From NCBI GenBank assembly GCA_910575435.1, contig CAJTGI010000008.1, positions 1 to 64,000 of the forward strand: DNA of 64,000 bases. The letters run 5' to 3'. Below the pieces are notes generated by a model. The model saw nothing but the letters and a program-made list of their open reading frames with translations, did no database searches and was not told the origin of the DNA. Positions 1 to 8,450 of the stretch are shown piece after piece. The translations under genes and the position numbers were made by a program. The DNA comes from Clostridiaceae bacterium. GTDB lineage: Bacteria; Bacillota; Clostridia; Lachnospirales; Lachnospiraceae. Position 1 is the first letter of the stretch, and every line of letters begins with the position of its first letter.

Positions 1-161
1 GCCATTACATCATCACGGGTTGGCCCATGCTCTTTTAATAAATCATTCAGGGTTCCCAGCTTGCGGACAATGACAGAAGTACTGACGCCTTTGTCATTGA
101 TATAACCTTTTGTGATATAAAAAGACTCGGCATTTTTTGACTTTGATGTAGTCACTCTCAT
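1..161 (-). CDS. IS1634-family transposase, N-terminal part (cut by window edge)
   Basis: The first 53 residues read MRVTTSKSKNAESFYITKGY and continue with INDKGVSTSVIVRKLGTLND, which I recognise as the conserved N-terminus of IS1634-family (DDE) transposases. An AGGAGG-type ribosome binding site lies just upstream of the ATG at 161 on the minus strand. The rest of the gene lies beyond position 1, so catalytic residues cannot be checked. The family moves its own element by cut-and-paste or copy-type DDE chemistry. The ORF reads away from the interrupted gene fragment at 290-403. The family call is from memory of the motif, not from a search. Confidence 0.8.
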   Translation of the reverse strand, partial: MRVTTSKSKNAESFYITKGYINDKGVSTSVIVRKLGTLNDLLKEHGPTRDDVM

Positions 162-300
162 GGCAAAACCCTCCTTATTCCTTATTTTACCATACATTGC
201 CATAAAATGCAATAGAATAAAACAAATAAGTTGACATAAAAAATGCAGGCTTTTCAAGACCTGCAAGTACTTTTTCTAATATTCAACTGTCAAACTCCCG
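1..300. mobile_element. terminal part of an IS1634-family insertion sequence
   Basis: This stretch holds the transposase start and its upstream region. It has a hairpin at 245-264 (GCAGG / CCTGC) and apparently ends near 285-302, where the sequence TGTCAAACTCCCGTG would be the terminal inverted repeat. The outer boundary is inferred because the coding fragment at 290-403 loses its continuation there. The other end and any target duplication are outside the window. Confidence 0.5.
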
Positions 301-403
301 TGTAGGCATAGCGGTATGTGCTATCCTCCTGGTAATCTCCCTGTATCGCATTTCCGTATTCGCCGGTATATTCTGCATTGCTATCTTCTCTGCGCTCTTC
401 CAT
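290..403 (-). pseudogene. 5' fragment of an unknown gene, apparently cut by the IS element
   Basis: On the minus strand a strong AGGAGGAGG ribosome binding site precedes an ATG at 403. It opens a 37-codon frame beginning MEERREDSNAEYTGEYGNAI and ending YRYAYTGV, with its stop made by sequence that looks like the IS terminus. A -10-like TATAAT lies upstream on the same strand (441-446). The strong start with an abrupt end suggests the beginning of a real protein whose remainder was displaced by the insertion. Acidic, tyrosine-rich N-termini of this kind precede the membrane segment in some Lachnospiraceae trypsin-like proteases, but that identity is a guess. Confidence 0.5.
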
Positions 404-541
404 CTCCCTTTCCTCCTCCTAATATTCTCACTTCAGACCAATTATACCAAGCAATTCTTGATTTGTACACTGGAACTATTCACAGTTTAGCAAGCAAATG
501 TGTAAAACCTGTGAAAAAAGTCGAATTTTTTCTATATAATC

Positions 542-570
542 TTGCGGTTTCCATGTAAAAACTATATAAT
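542..570 (+). promoter_or_regulatory. sigma-A-type promoter for the sugar transferase/two-component operon
   Basis: TTGCGG at 542-547, a 17-base spacer and a perfect TATAAT at 565-570. The next gene on this strand starts at 752, leaving a leader of about 175 bases. Bases 404-541 and 571-737 contain no gene that I can support. Confidence 0.55.
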
Positions 571-751
571 ATGATGCTAGGATACAACGCAGACAGCAAT
601 GCGACGCCACCTGCGCAAAAGTACATTGCATCGCGCTCTGCTTATGCAATAATATAGCTATCATGGAATATCCCCAAAGTTACGAATCCCTGTGAATAGT
701 TACAGTAAAAGTGAGATATTCTAATGATGAACCCAAGAAGGAGGGTGAATT

Positions 752-2182
752 TTGATAAAAGAAAACCAAAAGTTACTAAATCTTCTGGAATTGCTAATTG
801 ATGCAATCATCATCGCATTTTCCTTTTTATTGGCATATAAATTAAGATTTGACGATACATGGAGTCCCCTGATCAAGTATGAAATCATCAGGCCAACCGT
901 GGGATATGTGCGTCCGGACAGCGATTATTTTTCCCTGCTCTTTTTGCTGATTCCCTGTTACCTGATCATGTACCGCATGTACGGCATGTATGACCCCAAG
1001 CGTACTTCCGGACGGCGGGCCGAGCTGCTGGGACTGGTGAAGGCAAACCTCCTGGGCGTGGTGTATTGCTTAGCCGCCCTGTACCTGATTAAGCAGCAAA
1101 ATTTTGCCAGGCTGTTCCTGATTATATTCGTCAGCACCAACCTGGTCATCGACTATATTTTCCGTCTGATCGTCATGCGCATCCTGCGCACCATGCGCCG
1201 GTCGGGCATGAATATGAAGCATATTCTTTTAGTGGGGTACAGCCGAACTGCCATCGGATACATTGACCGTCTGCGCTCCCACCCCGAATGGGGATATGTA
1301 GTGCACGGCATTTTGGACGACACCTGCCAATTTGGCAAGACTTACAAAAATGTCCAAGTCATCGGAAAGACCCAAATGCTGCAGGAAATGCTTGCCACAA
1401 ATGAATATGACGAGATTGCCATCACCCTGAGCATCGGAGAATACTCCAAACTTGAGAGAATCGTGGCCACATGCGAGAAATCCGGCGTCCACACAAAATT
1501 CATCCCGGATTATAACAATATCATTCCCACCAAGCCCTACACGGAAGATCTAGACGGTCTGCCAGTCATTCACGTTCGCCACGTTCCCCTAAGCAGTTCT
1601 TTCAACAATGCCATCAAGAGGGTCGTGGATATTCTCGGATCCCTCTTTGCCCTGATCGTCTTCTCCATCCCCATGCTCATCGTGGCATGCATCGTGAAAA
1701 TCACCTCGCCAGGCCCCTTGATTTTCAAGCAAACCCGCATCGGACTCCACAACGAGGAGTTTCAAATGTATAAATTCCGCTCCATGAGAGTACAGGACGA
1801 CAAGGAAGAAAAGAAGGCATGGACCACTCAGAACGACCCCAGAGTGACTCCCATAGGAAAATTCATGCGGAAAACCAATGTTGACGAACTCCCCCAGCTG
1901 ATCAACGTGCTTAAGGGAGATATGAGCATGGTGGGCCCCCGCCCGGAACGCCCCTTCTTTGTGGACAAGTTCAAGGAAGAAATTCCCCGCTACATGATCA
2001 AGCATCAAGTGCGTCCAGGCATGACAGGCTGGGCACAGGTAAACGGATATCGGGGGGACACTTCCATTACCAAGCGAATTATCTGCGACCTGTATTATGT
2101 GGAAAATTGGTCGCTTCTGCTGGACTTTAAAATACTCTTCCTCACATTTTTTGGAAGAAGCGTGAACAAAAACGCCTATTAA
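752..2182 (+). CDS. exopolysaccharide initiating sugar transferase (polyprenyl glycosylphosphotransferase)
   Basis: This 476-residue membrane enzyme should transfer a sugar-1-phosphate from a UDP-sugar to undecaprenyl phosphate, the first step of exopolysaccharide or capsule repeat synthesis. About four N-terminal membrane segments (residues 10-135) are followed by a CoA_binding_3-like region (about 145-265, with [14 protein letters not shown]). The C-terminal bacterial sugar transferase domain (about 280-470) has a membrane hairpin, [25 protein letters not shown] and [12 protein letters not shown]. The start is a TTG at 752, chosen because AAGGAGGG lies 6 bases upstream and no better ATG exists. 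It forms an operon with the kinase and regulator that follow at 21 bases. The exact sugar (glucose or galactose type) cannot be told. Confidence 0.9.
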   Translation: MIKENQKLLNLLELLIDAIIIAFSFLLAYKLRFDDTWSPLIKYEIIRPTVGYVRPDSDYFSLLFLLIPCYLIMYRMYGMYDPKRTSGRRAELLGLVKANLLGVVYCLAALYLIKQQNFARLFLIIFVSTNLVIDYIFRLIVMRILRTMRRSGMNMKHILLVGYSRTAIGYIDRLRSHPEWGYVVHGILDDTCQFGKTYKNVQVIGKTQMLQEMLATNEYDEIAITLSIGEYSKLERIVATCEKSGVHTKFIPDYNNIIPTKPYTEDLDGLPVIHVRHVPLSSSFNNAIKRVVDILGSLFALIVFSIPMLIVACIVKITSPGPLIFKQTRIGLHNEEFQMYKFRSMRVQDDKEEKKAWTTQNDPRVTPIGKFMRKTNVDELPQLINVLKGDMSMVGPRPERPFFVDKFKEEIPRYMIKHQVRPGMTGWAQVNGYRGDTSITKRIICDLYYVENWSLLLDFKILFLTFFGRSVNKNAY

Positions 2183-2202
2183 ATGCACGGGAGGGATGCG
2201 CC

Positions 2203-3783
2203 ATGAAAATAAGAAATCGGCTTCTAATTGCCTTTGTGGCCATGACCATATTTCCCCTGCTGCTAACCCTCTGCTGCGCTAACTTCATCCTCCGCAAGCA
2301 GAGCACCCCCTATCAGAACAAAACAAACCAAAGTTACAGCCATTTTGATTTCTTAATGGACCCGCTCAGTTTCTTCTATCAGACCACATTGGCTGAATAT
2401 CGCATGATAGAGAGCGCCATCGAGGAAAATCCTGATCAATTTCTTGATGCCGCTTACTCGGAAAAAATAGATAGCAACCTGCTGGAAGAAGAATCTTCCC
2501 TCATTGTTCTGCATCAGGGAGATATTATTTATAAAAGCCCCCATGTAAAGGATATCGATTCATTTCCCAACCGCCGAAACTGGCAGGAAGGAACATCTGA
2601 CCAGATTACTTATTTACACAATTTCGGCAAATGCATTGTAAAGGGAAAATATTTCTTCTTTCATGATGGATCCCCGGGAATCGTTCTATTGATTACAGAT
2701 TTTACAAAAGTTCGCAGCAGATGGGTATATGCATTGAAAGATATTTTCGTGGCGCTATTTATTATATTTGTTGCGACCAACGCCCTCCTGACCGCATGGA
2801 TTTACCAAAGCATCGTCCGGCCTTTAAATATCCTTCGGCTGGCCACAACCCAGATTGGCAATGGCATCTTGAACCATTCCATTCAGGTAACTGGCAACGA
2901 TGAAATCGGGCAGTTATGCACAGATTTTGATAATATGCGGATACGGCTGAAAAATATAATTAACCGACAGTTACATACGGAAAAAGATATCCTAGAACTT
3001 CTGGATAACCTCTCCCACGACCTGAAAACTCCCATCACTGCCATCAAAGGATACACCGAAGGCATTATGGACGGCGTGGCAGACACGGAAGAAAAGCAGT
3101 TGCGCTACTTGAAGACAATATATACGAAAAGCAATGATATCTCCTATCTGATTGACGAGCTTTCCGTCTATGCGAAGATTGAGCAGAATGTGCTACCCTA
3201 CAACTTTATTCCAGTTAACCTGAATGAGTATTTTAACGACTGCATCGACTCCTTCCGCCTAGATTTAGAGCAGGACCACATTTCTATCGACTACTATAAT
3301 AACACGGAACCCTCCACAGTAGTGCTGATTGACCCGCAGCAGCTGCACCGGGCAATACAGAACCTGATCGAAAACGTGGTCAAATACAACGACAGCCCAG
3401 ATAGGCACATTTACGTGCGGATAGAGGATTTGCCAGACAAGACAAATAAGCCACAATTTCTCCAGATTAGCGAGAATGGACACCAAATGCCTCCAGAGAA
3501 AATTAGCAAGTCCTTTGTCCGAATAGAAATCGAAGATAACGGTCCAGGAATCGCCGCCAAGGACCTTCCCCATATTTTTGACAGGTTTTACCGGGCAGAC
3601 AATTCCCGAAATTCCTCCAAGCGAGGGAGCGGGCTGGGACTTGCCATCGTTAAAATGATCATATACGATCATGGCGGCACCGTGGGCGCAGAGAGCATCG
3701 AGGGCACAGGCAGCCTTTTCCATTTCACATTGCGGAAGATAGTTCATGACCAAATGTGTGGGATGCTCCCCAGACAACAATAA
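2203..3783 (+). CDS. membrane sensor histidine kinase with HAMP domain
   Basis: This 526-residue kinase has one N-terminal membrane segment (residues 7-29), an extracytoplasmic sensor region (about 30-172) and a second membrane segment (about 176-200). A HAMP linker, a HisKA domain with phospho-acceptor H272 in LSHDLKTPITAIKGY and a HATPase domain follow. The ATPase domain shows the N box (NLIENVVKYN), G1 box (EIEDNGPGI) and G2 box (GSGLGLAIVKMI). All key residues are present, so it should be active. It lies 21 bases after the sugar transferase and 27 bases before its response regulator. The input is unknown. The operon suggests control of surface polysaccharide or envelope functions. Confidence 0.93.
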   Translation: MKIRNRLLIAFVAMTIFPLLLTLCCANFILRKQSTPYQNKTNQSYSHFDFLMDPLSFFYQTTLAEYRMIESAIEENPDQFLDAAYSEKIDSNLLEEESSLIVLHQGDIIYKSPHVKDIDSFPNRRNWQEGTSDQITYLHNFGKCIVKGKYFFFHDGSPGIVLLITDFTKVRSRWVYALKDIFVALFIIFVATNALLTAWIYQSIVRPLNILRLATTQIGNGILNHSIQVTGNDEIGQLCTDFDNMRIRLKNIINRQLHTEKDILELLDNLSHDLKTPITAIKGYTEGIMDGVADTEEKQLRYLKTIYTKSNDISYLIDELSVYAKIEQNVLPYNFIPVNLNEYFNDCIDSFRLDLEQDHISIDYYNNTEPSTVVLIDPQQLHRAIQNLIENVVKYNDSPDRHIYVRIEDLPDKTNKPQFLQISENGHQMPPEKISKSFVRIEIEDNGPGIAAKDLPHIFDRFYRADNSRNSSKRGSGLGLAIVKMIIYDHGGTVGAESIEGTGSLFHFTLRKIVHDQMCGMLPRQQ

Positions 3784-3810
3784 ATTTGCTAGAAAGAAGC
3801 GAGGTAACAT

Positions 3811-4500
3811 ATGGACAAAATATTGATTATCGAAGATGAAATCGTTATTGCAGAATTAGAAAAAGACTACTTAGAACTCAGTAATTTTGAGGTGGCCATC
3901 GAGAATGATGGCATAAATGGCGTGGCCAGGGCTTTGGACGAGGATTTTGACTTAATCCTTCTGGACCTGATGCTGCCGGGAATGGATGGCTTTGACATCT
4001 GCAAGCTCATTCGCGAGAAGAAAGACACCCCTCTGATTATCGTTTCCGCCAAAAAGGATGATATCGACAAAATAAGGGGCCTGGGCCTGGGAGCCGACGA
4101 TTACATGACAAAGCCCTTTAGCCCCAATGAGCTGGTGGCGAGAGTAAAGGCGCATCTGGCGCGGTACAAAAGGCTTACTGCTTCCGATATGGATAAAAAT
4201 GAAATCATAACCATCCGGGGCCTGAAAATTGACATTTCCGCCCGCCGGGTATGGCTCAATGACGAGGAAAAAAACTTTACCACCAAAGAATTTGACCTGC
4301 TCACCTTCCTTGCCACCCATCCCAACCATGTATATTCCAAGGAAGAACTTTTCAAAGAAATCTGGGAAATGAATTCCGTAGGGGAAATCGCCACTGTGAC
4401 AGTACACATAAAGAAAATCCGGGAAAAAATAGATAGAGCCACCTCAAAACCTCAATATATCGAGACAATCTGGGGCGTAGGATACCGCTTTAAGATATAA
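3811..4500 (+). CDS. OmpR/PhoB-family response regulator
   Basis: This 229-residue protein has a receiver domain with the acidic pair near residues 8-9, phospho-acceptor D52 in LLDLMLPGMDG and K in the FTKPF-like MTKPFSPNEL. A C-terminal winged helix (about 130-229) ends with HIKKIREKIDRATSKPQYIE and VWGVGYRFK-type residues. It is the DNA-binding partner of the kinase at 2203. The order transferase-kinase-regulator is unusual, since the regulator is more often first. The gene is followed by a strong terminator at 4570-4613. Confidence 0.94.
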   Translation: MDKILIIEDEIVIAELEKDYLELSNFEVAIENDGINGVARALDEDFDLILLDLMLPGMDGFDICKLIREKKDTPLIIVSAKKDDIDKIRGLGLGADDYMTKPFSPNELVARVKAHLARYKRLTASDMDKNEIITIRGLKIDISARRVWLNDEEKNFTTKEFDLLTFLATHPNHVYSKEELFKEIWEMNSVGEIATVTVHIKKIREKIDRATSKPQYIETIWGVGYRFKI

Positions 4501-4569
4501 GGCAACCTGCACTCCTCATGGTATTTTTACCTTTTTCTACAAAATCTAGATGAAATCATGAATCCCAAA

Positions 4570-4613
4570 AAAAGAGGTACAGTATATCCGAAGGATATCT
4601 GCACCTCTTTTCC
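4570..4613 (+). terminator. intrinsic terminator of the sugar transferase/two-component operon
   Basis: AAAAGAGGT (4570-4578) pairs with ACCTCTTTT (4603-4611). CAG/CTG and ATATCC/GGATAT extend the stem around a GAA loop. It is a long stem with a T-rich 3' side placed 70 bases after the regulator stop. Confidence 0.8.
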
Positions 4614-4645
4614 TAAACTATGCTTTGAGCAATTTAAAAAAGGGG

Positions 4646-4688
4646 GGGCACCACTTTTGCTTGGTGCCCGATGTTTGTTAAACGGGCA
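4646..4688 (+). promoter_or_regulatory. two mutually exclusive hairpins
   Basis: GGGCACCA (4646-4653) can pair with TGGTGCCC (4662-4669), while TGCCCG (4665-4670) can pair with CGGGCA (4683-4688). The two stems share 4665-4669, so only one can form. A third perfect hairpin, GTCGAA/TTCGAC, lies at 4718-4733, directly before the ribosome binding site of the short ORF at 4753. The layout resembles a small attenuator or switch, but no known riboswitch class is recognised. Confidence 0.35.
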
Positions 4689-4752
4689 TCGCTGTAAACG
4701 ATTCCCTTTTCATTTTGGTCGAATGTATTCGACTCAAACTAAAGGAGAAGGT

Positions 4753-4809
4753 ATGAAAAAAAATTTGTATATCAAACGAAGCATTCTTCATTTGATACTC
4801 CCATTATAG
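4753..4809 (+). CDS. possible 18-residue peptide
   Basis: A strong ribosome binding site (AAAGGAGAAGG, 4741-4751) precedes ATG at 4753. The product MKKNLYIKRSILHLILPL has a basic N-terminus and a hydrophobic C-terminus, like a tiny membrane-active or leader peptide. It sits after three hairpins (4646-4733) and 256 bases before the YtvI-like gene. The only support is the ribosome binding site and the structured leader. From 4810 to 5050 I see no further gene. Confidence 0.3.
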   Translation: MKKNLYIKRSILHLILPL

Positions 4810-5064
4810 GATGCAAATATGAATTATGAGTGATTACCATATGAAGAAATTGTGAACATTTCTAAAACATGGATACATATTTGGACATTTTTTTTACAAA
4901 CTAAAGATTATAGCAACAGCATGTGAGTAGCATCAGTCATTCACCTTTTCACTGCCTGAACTTTATTCGGGCTGCCAGCATCGTGTCTGCACTGCGACGC
5001 AATTCTGGCAAGATCTTTCGCTCCTATCATGCAACCATAGGGCAGTGCAGAAACGAGGAAAAAT

Positions 5065-6108
5065 ATGACGAAATCGGCTTTGCTCTCCCGCACCCTGTTC
5101 CTACTCTTCCTCTCTCTGATGGTATATTTGGGATTCCGCTTTCTGCTGCCCTTATTTTTTCCTTTTCTGCTGGCATATCTTACCATGCGGCTGCTCTATC
5201 CCGCCATGAATTACCTCCACAAACAGTGGAAATTGCCAAAATTCCTATCCCACTATGGATTGCTGACGCTGTTCTTTGCGGGAAGCTTCACCACCATCGC
5301 CCTGCTCCTTTGGAAGATTCTGGGACAGTTGAGGCTGCTATTCTGCAATTTCCCCATATACCGCCAGATTTTGGAACAAACCTGCGTATCCCAGGCATCT
5401 ACCATATGCCGCTGCATTGACCGTTATTTAAGCCTGTCCATGGGCACTTCCCAAGAATTTCTCTATGGACAGTACCAGCAGATGATGCAGACCTGCAGCA
5501 ATTATATTTCCAAAGAATCCGGAAAGACGGTGCTGAACTGCCTCTCCTCTTCCGTCCACATCTTCATGGTCTGCGGTTTCTTTATCGTGGCCCTCATTAT
5601 TCTGGTGAAGGAAATGAAACCAATCGGAGAGTACCTAAGGAGCAATCGCTTCTATCTTCCCCTGCACAAAATTCTTTCCAGCGTGCAGAAAAGCGGCTTC
5701 ACTTACCTTAAGACAGAAGCCCTCATCCTCATTATCAACTGGTTTGTATGCTCCTTCGCCCTCTTCCTCATCAGGAATCCATATTTCTTCCTGCTGGGAA
5801 TGCTGATTGCCGTGCTGGATGCCCTGCCAGTCATAGGAAGCGGATTATTCCTCGTACCCTGGAGCATCTTTGAATTTCTGGGACAGAACTATTTTTCCGC
5901 CGCAGTGCTCATCACCGCCTACCTCATCTCCCTGTTTGCAAGGGAAATTCTGGAGGCAAAACTGCTGGGAAAAGGCATGGGGCTTAATCCATTCTTCACC
6001 CTAATCACTATCTATGTGGGCGTGGAACTATTCGGCGCCACCGGCATCTTTCTCGGACCAATCGGTGCCGTGTTAATCCGGGCCTTAGCCACAAGGGAGG
6101 AGCCTTAA
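5065..6108 (+). CDS. ytvI: AI-2E/YtvI-family integral membrane protein
   Basis: The 347 residues contain about seven to eight hydrophobic segments, including one at residues 8-42 and a pair near 165-185 and 220-245. The C-terminal GLNPFFTLITIYVGVELFG followed by GIFLGPIGAV is the signature of the AI-2E transporter-like family (PF01594). In spore formers a member of this family is the sporulation membrane protein YtvI. Its transported substrate is unknown. The ATG is preceded by a GAGGA site. It is convergent with the GTPase gene on the other strand, overlapping by 4 bases (6105-6108). The sporulation role is by family only. Confidence 0.75.
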   Translation: MTKSALLSRTLFLLFLSLMVYLGFRFLLPLFFPFLLAYLTMRLLYPAMNYLHKQWKLPKFLSHYGLLTLFFAGSFTTIALLLWKILGQLRLLFCNFPIYRQILEQTCVSQASTICRCIDRYLSLSMGTSQEFLYGQYQQMMQTCSNYISKESGKTVLNCLSSSVHIFMVCGFFIVALIILVKEMKPIGEYLRSNRFYLPLHKILSSVQKSGFTYLKTEALILIINWFVCSFALFLIRNPYFFLLGMLIAVLDALPVIGSGLFLVPWSIFEFLGQNYFSAAVLITAYLISLFAREILEAKLLGKGMGLNPFFTLITIYVGVELFGATGIFLGPIGAVLIRALATREEP

Positions 6109-7079
6109 TTAAAGTACACCAGCTCTTCCTTCGGCTTCTCCGCCGGCTCTACCTCATCCGCATAGAACACGGGACCCTCCTCACTGTACTCTGGCATGTA
6201 TTTATATTCAAAGCGGGCCGTAATCCGCACATAATCCTTATTCTGATATCCGGACCAGTCATCTGCCTTGCAGAGAAATCCCATATATTGAATGTCATCT
6301 GCGCAACATGTCATAGCATATCGTCCAAACACTACAAATCCTGGCGTTAAACCCGGCGTCTTCTGAATCATGCCAATCACCTGCAGGGTTTTGCCCACAT
6401 AAGTTTCTGGATGGTCTATCATGTCAATATACCACAGCCCAAAGTCATCCGGGGATACCTCCACCACATCTGCATTGGTGTCAAAGGGCATCTCCTCCCG
6501 CATCTCATAAAAGGCATCATCTTCCGACTCGTACACAATCTGCGCTCTGGGATTCACCGCCTTAATACTTCCCCGAATAGAAGTCTTGCTTGTCTCTAAC
6601 GTACAGCGGTTGACGATAATCATCTCCGCCATCCTGAACTGGTCAACCATCATGGATGGCATATTCTTCATATATAAGGAAAACGTCTCATCGTTTGCCA
6701 CATCGATGGTCTGGAATATCACTTCCCTGTCAAAGCAGATTTCCTCCAAATCATCATACAGTTCGGGAATATGCTTCGTGGGCCACATGCCGTTGTACTC
6801 TATGATAATCCTGTCAGGACGATGTTTCTTCAAAAACTTCCGAATCACCTTTCCGCAAAAAGAAGTCTCGTCCTCCACGAACTCACAAGCCGCCCCTGTC
6901 TTTGTGAGAATCTCCTCGTCATACTCCTCTTCCCCATCCTCGCATGCCAATATCAATGTCTTGCTCTTGTCTTCAAAAAACTCATCCTCCAGCAAATCCT
7001 TGATCAGGCTGGTTTTCCCCGCCTCCAGCATTCCCAGGATGACATACACCATCATTTCCTTTTTTTCTCTTCCATACAT
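6105..7079 (-). CDS. atypical G3E (CobW-like) GTPase
   Basis: This 324-residue protein starts with a G1 loop in GMLEAGKTS (residues about 16-24) and an SIMIBI-type fold. It has IIIEYNGMWP at the switch position and MIIVNRC as the base-recognition region. The GCxCC metal motif that defines canonical CobW/ZNG1 chaperones is missing. The C-terminal part (about 215-315) has motifs such as YVGKTLQVIGMIQKTPGL, resembling the C-terminal domain of TIGR03943-type proteins that occur with permeases. The gene lies 75 bases after the metal-binding G3E GTPase and is probably cotranscribed with it, so a shared metal-allocation role is inferred. The start at 7079 has GAGGT 6 bases upstream. A later start at 7052 is possible. 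Confidence 0.75.
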   Translation of the reverse strand: MYGREKKEMMVYVILGMLEAGKTSLIKDLLEDEFFEDKSKTLILACEDGEEEYDEEILTKTGAACEFVEDETSFCGKVIRKFLKKHRPDRIIIEYNGMWPTKHIPELYDDLEEICFDREVIFQTIDVANDETFSLYMKNMPSMMVDQFRMAEMIIVNRCTLETSKTSIRGSIKAVNPRAQIVYESEDDAFYEMREEMPFDTNADVVEVSPDDFGLWYIDMIDHPETYVGKTLQVIGMIQKTPGLTPGFVVFGRYAMTCCADDIQYMGFLCKADDWSGYQNKDYVRITARFEYKYMPEYSEEGPVFYADEVEPAEKPKEELVYFN

Positions 7080-7154
7080 ACCGATACCTCGAATCTTATT
7101 ATTCCTTCATAACCCCACAGCCGCTAATCAGCTAGCCCAGCCAATATAGCCAAG

Positions 7155-8336
7155 TCACACTACATGAAATAATGCCTTGATTTCCTCCTGCTTAAGTTCT
7201 GCGCCAATCACGCAGATACGTCCAGTGAAGTCCGCACCGCCCCGGCGAATCTCCGTCTCCTCGGGCACTAGGTCAAAATGGAACCACTCTCCATCCTCCC
7301 CTGGCACAATCCCCTTAGCCCTGAGAATATCTCCAAAGGAGCCGTCCCCGGCCAGCTTCTCCAAAATCTCCCCCAATTCCGACTCTGTAAATTTATGCGC
7401 CGTCTCCATGCCCATGCTGGTAAACACATCATCCGCATGATGGTGACCATGATCGTGATGGCATTCTCCATCGTGGTCATGATGATGGCCGTGATGGCAC
7501 TCCCCATCGTGATGATGACCGTGGCCGTGGCAGCACTCCCCATCGTGATCGTGATGATGACCATGGCCGTGACAGCACTCCCCATCATGGTCATGGTGAT
7601 GGCCGTGACAGCATTCTCCATCGTGATCGTGATGACCATGACCATGGCAGCACTCCCCATCGTGGTCATGATGATGGCCGTGTCCGTGGCAACATTCCCC
7701 ATCATGCCCGTGATGATGCTCCTCCATCATCTCCTTCTCCAAAGAATTCACCTTCTCCATCGCCTCCAGAATATGCTTTCCCTCAATCTCTTCCCAAGGC
7801 GTGGTAATAATGGAAGCCTGATCATTCTTCTCCCGTATCATTTTCAGACATTTATCCAGCTTATCAGCAGAGACATTCTGAGTTCGGCTCAAAATCACCG
7901 TTCCCGCATTTTCAATCTGATTGTTATAAAATTCGCCATAATTCTTCATATATATTTTACACTTGGAGGCGTCCACCACCGTGGCAGTGCTGTTAATCAC
8001 AGCTCCCTCCCCGATGTCCTGTACCGCCTTCACCACGTCAGAAAGCTTCCCAACGCCAGAAGGTTCAATAATTACCCTGTCTGGCGAATATTTTTCCAGC
8101 ACCTCTTTCAGAGCCTCACCGAAATCTCCTACCAAGGAGCAGCAGATGCAGCCGGAATTCATCTCCGTAATCTGGATGCCCGCCTCCTTGAGAAACCCTC
8201 CGTCAATGCCAATCTCACCAAATTCATTCTCAATCAGAACCAGCTTCTCCCCTGGAAAAGCCTCGGCAATCAGCTTCTTAATCAGCGTAGTCTTTCCCGC
8301 ACCCAAAAAACCAGATATAATATCAATTTTTGCCAT
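7155..8336 (-). CDS. G3E/COG0523 GTPase, probable zinc metallochaperone with His/Cys-rich repeat domain
   Basis: This 393-residue protein has Walker A GFLGAGKTT (9-17), the metal motif SGCICC (61-66), switch residues EPSGVGKLSD (91-100) and the C-terminal CobW domain (about 300-390). Between the domains, residues 207-300 form a repeat rich in His, Asp, Gly and Cys with seven GEC(C/H)H units. The family hydrolyses GTP to load Zn or another metal into client proteins, and a large internal His/Cys domain suggests storage or buffering of metal. The ATG at 8336 has an AAGGAAGG site. It is the first gene of a two-gene unit with the atypical GTPase, driven by a good promoter at 8388-8417. Metal identity is inferred as zinc; nickel is possible. 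Confidence 0.9.
   Translation of the reverse strand: MAKIDIISGFLGAGKTTLIKKLIAEAFPGEKLVLIENEFGEIGIDGGFLKEAGIQITEMNSGCICCSLVGDFGEALKEVLEKYSPDRVIIEPSGVGKLSDVVKAVQDIGEGAVINSTATVVDASKCKIYMKNYGEFYNNQIENAGTVILSRTQNVSADKLDKCLKMIREKNDQASIITTPWEEIEGKHILEAMEKVNSLEKEMMEEHHHGHDGECCHGHGHHHDHDGECCHGHGHHDHDGECCHGHHHDHDGECCHGHGHHHDHDGECCHGHGHHHDGECHHGHHHDHDGECHHDHGHHHADDVFTSMGMETAHKFTESELGEILEKLAGDGSFGDILRAKGIVPGEDGEWFHFDLVPEETEIRRGGADFTGRICVIGAELKQEEIKALFHVV
7437..7718 (-). repeat. tandem coding repeat for the His/Cys domain
   Basis: Imperfect units of about 33-48 bases encode HDHDGECCHGHG-type blocks seven times (residues 207-300 of the GTPase). Variation is mostly in unit length and in the last copies, where GECCH becomes GECHH. 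This indicates expansion and contraction by slippage or recombination. Confidence 0.9.
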
Positions 8337-8387
8337 CTCAAATCCTTCCTTTCCTATTCAATATCAATCTTTCACATAAATATCTAC

Positions 8388-8417
8388 TATATAATACCAT
8401 TATAGCAACCCTGTCAA
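8388..8417 (-). promoter_or_regulatory. promoter of the metal GTPase operon
   Basis: On the minus strand there is a perfect TTGACA (8412-8417), an 18-base spacer and TATATA (8388-8393), 52 bases before the ATG. An AT-rich stretch just upstream (8418-8432) could host a Zur/Fur-type operator, but no convincing palindrome is visible. Confidence 0.6.
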
Positions 8418-8450
8418 ATCATTATTATAACAGCATATATCACTCAGTTA

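Noticed and set aside
316-558. 80-codon plus-strand frame
   Set aside because: It is antisense to the better supported fragment at 290-403 and has no ribosome binding site.
4558-4809. 83-codon frame across the terminator and hairpins
   Set aside because: Its start lies before the operon terminator, it has no ribosome binding site and its translation is not protein-like. Only the last 18 codons have a good site and are listed.
7437-7718. Possible CRISPR-like array
   Set aside because: The repeats are imperfect, without unique spacers, and lie in frame inside the His/Cys domain of the GTPase.
8418-8432. Zur/Fur box upstream of the metal GTPase
   Set aside because: Only an AT-rich half-site like AATCATTATTATAAC is present, with no convincing inverted repeat.
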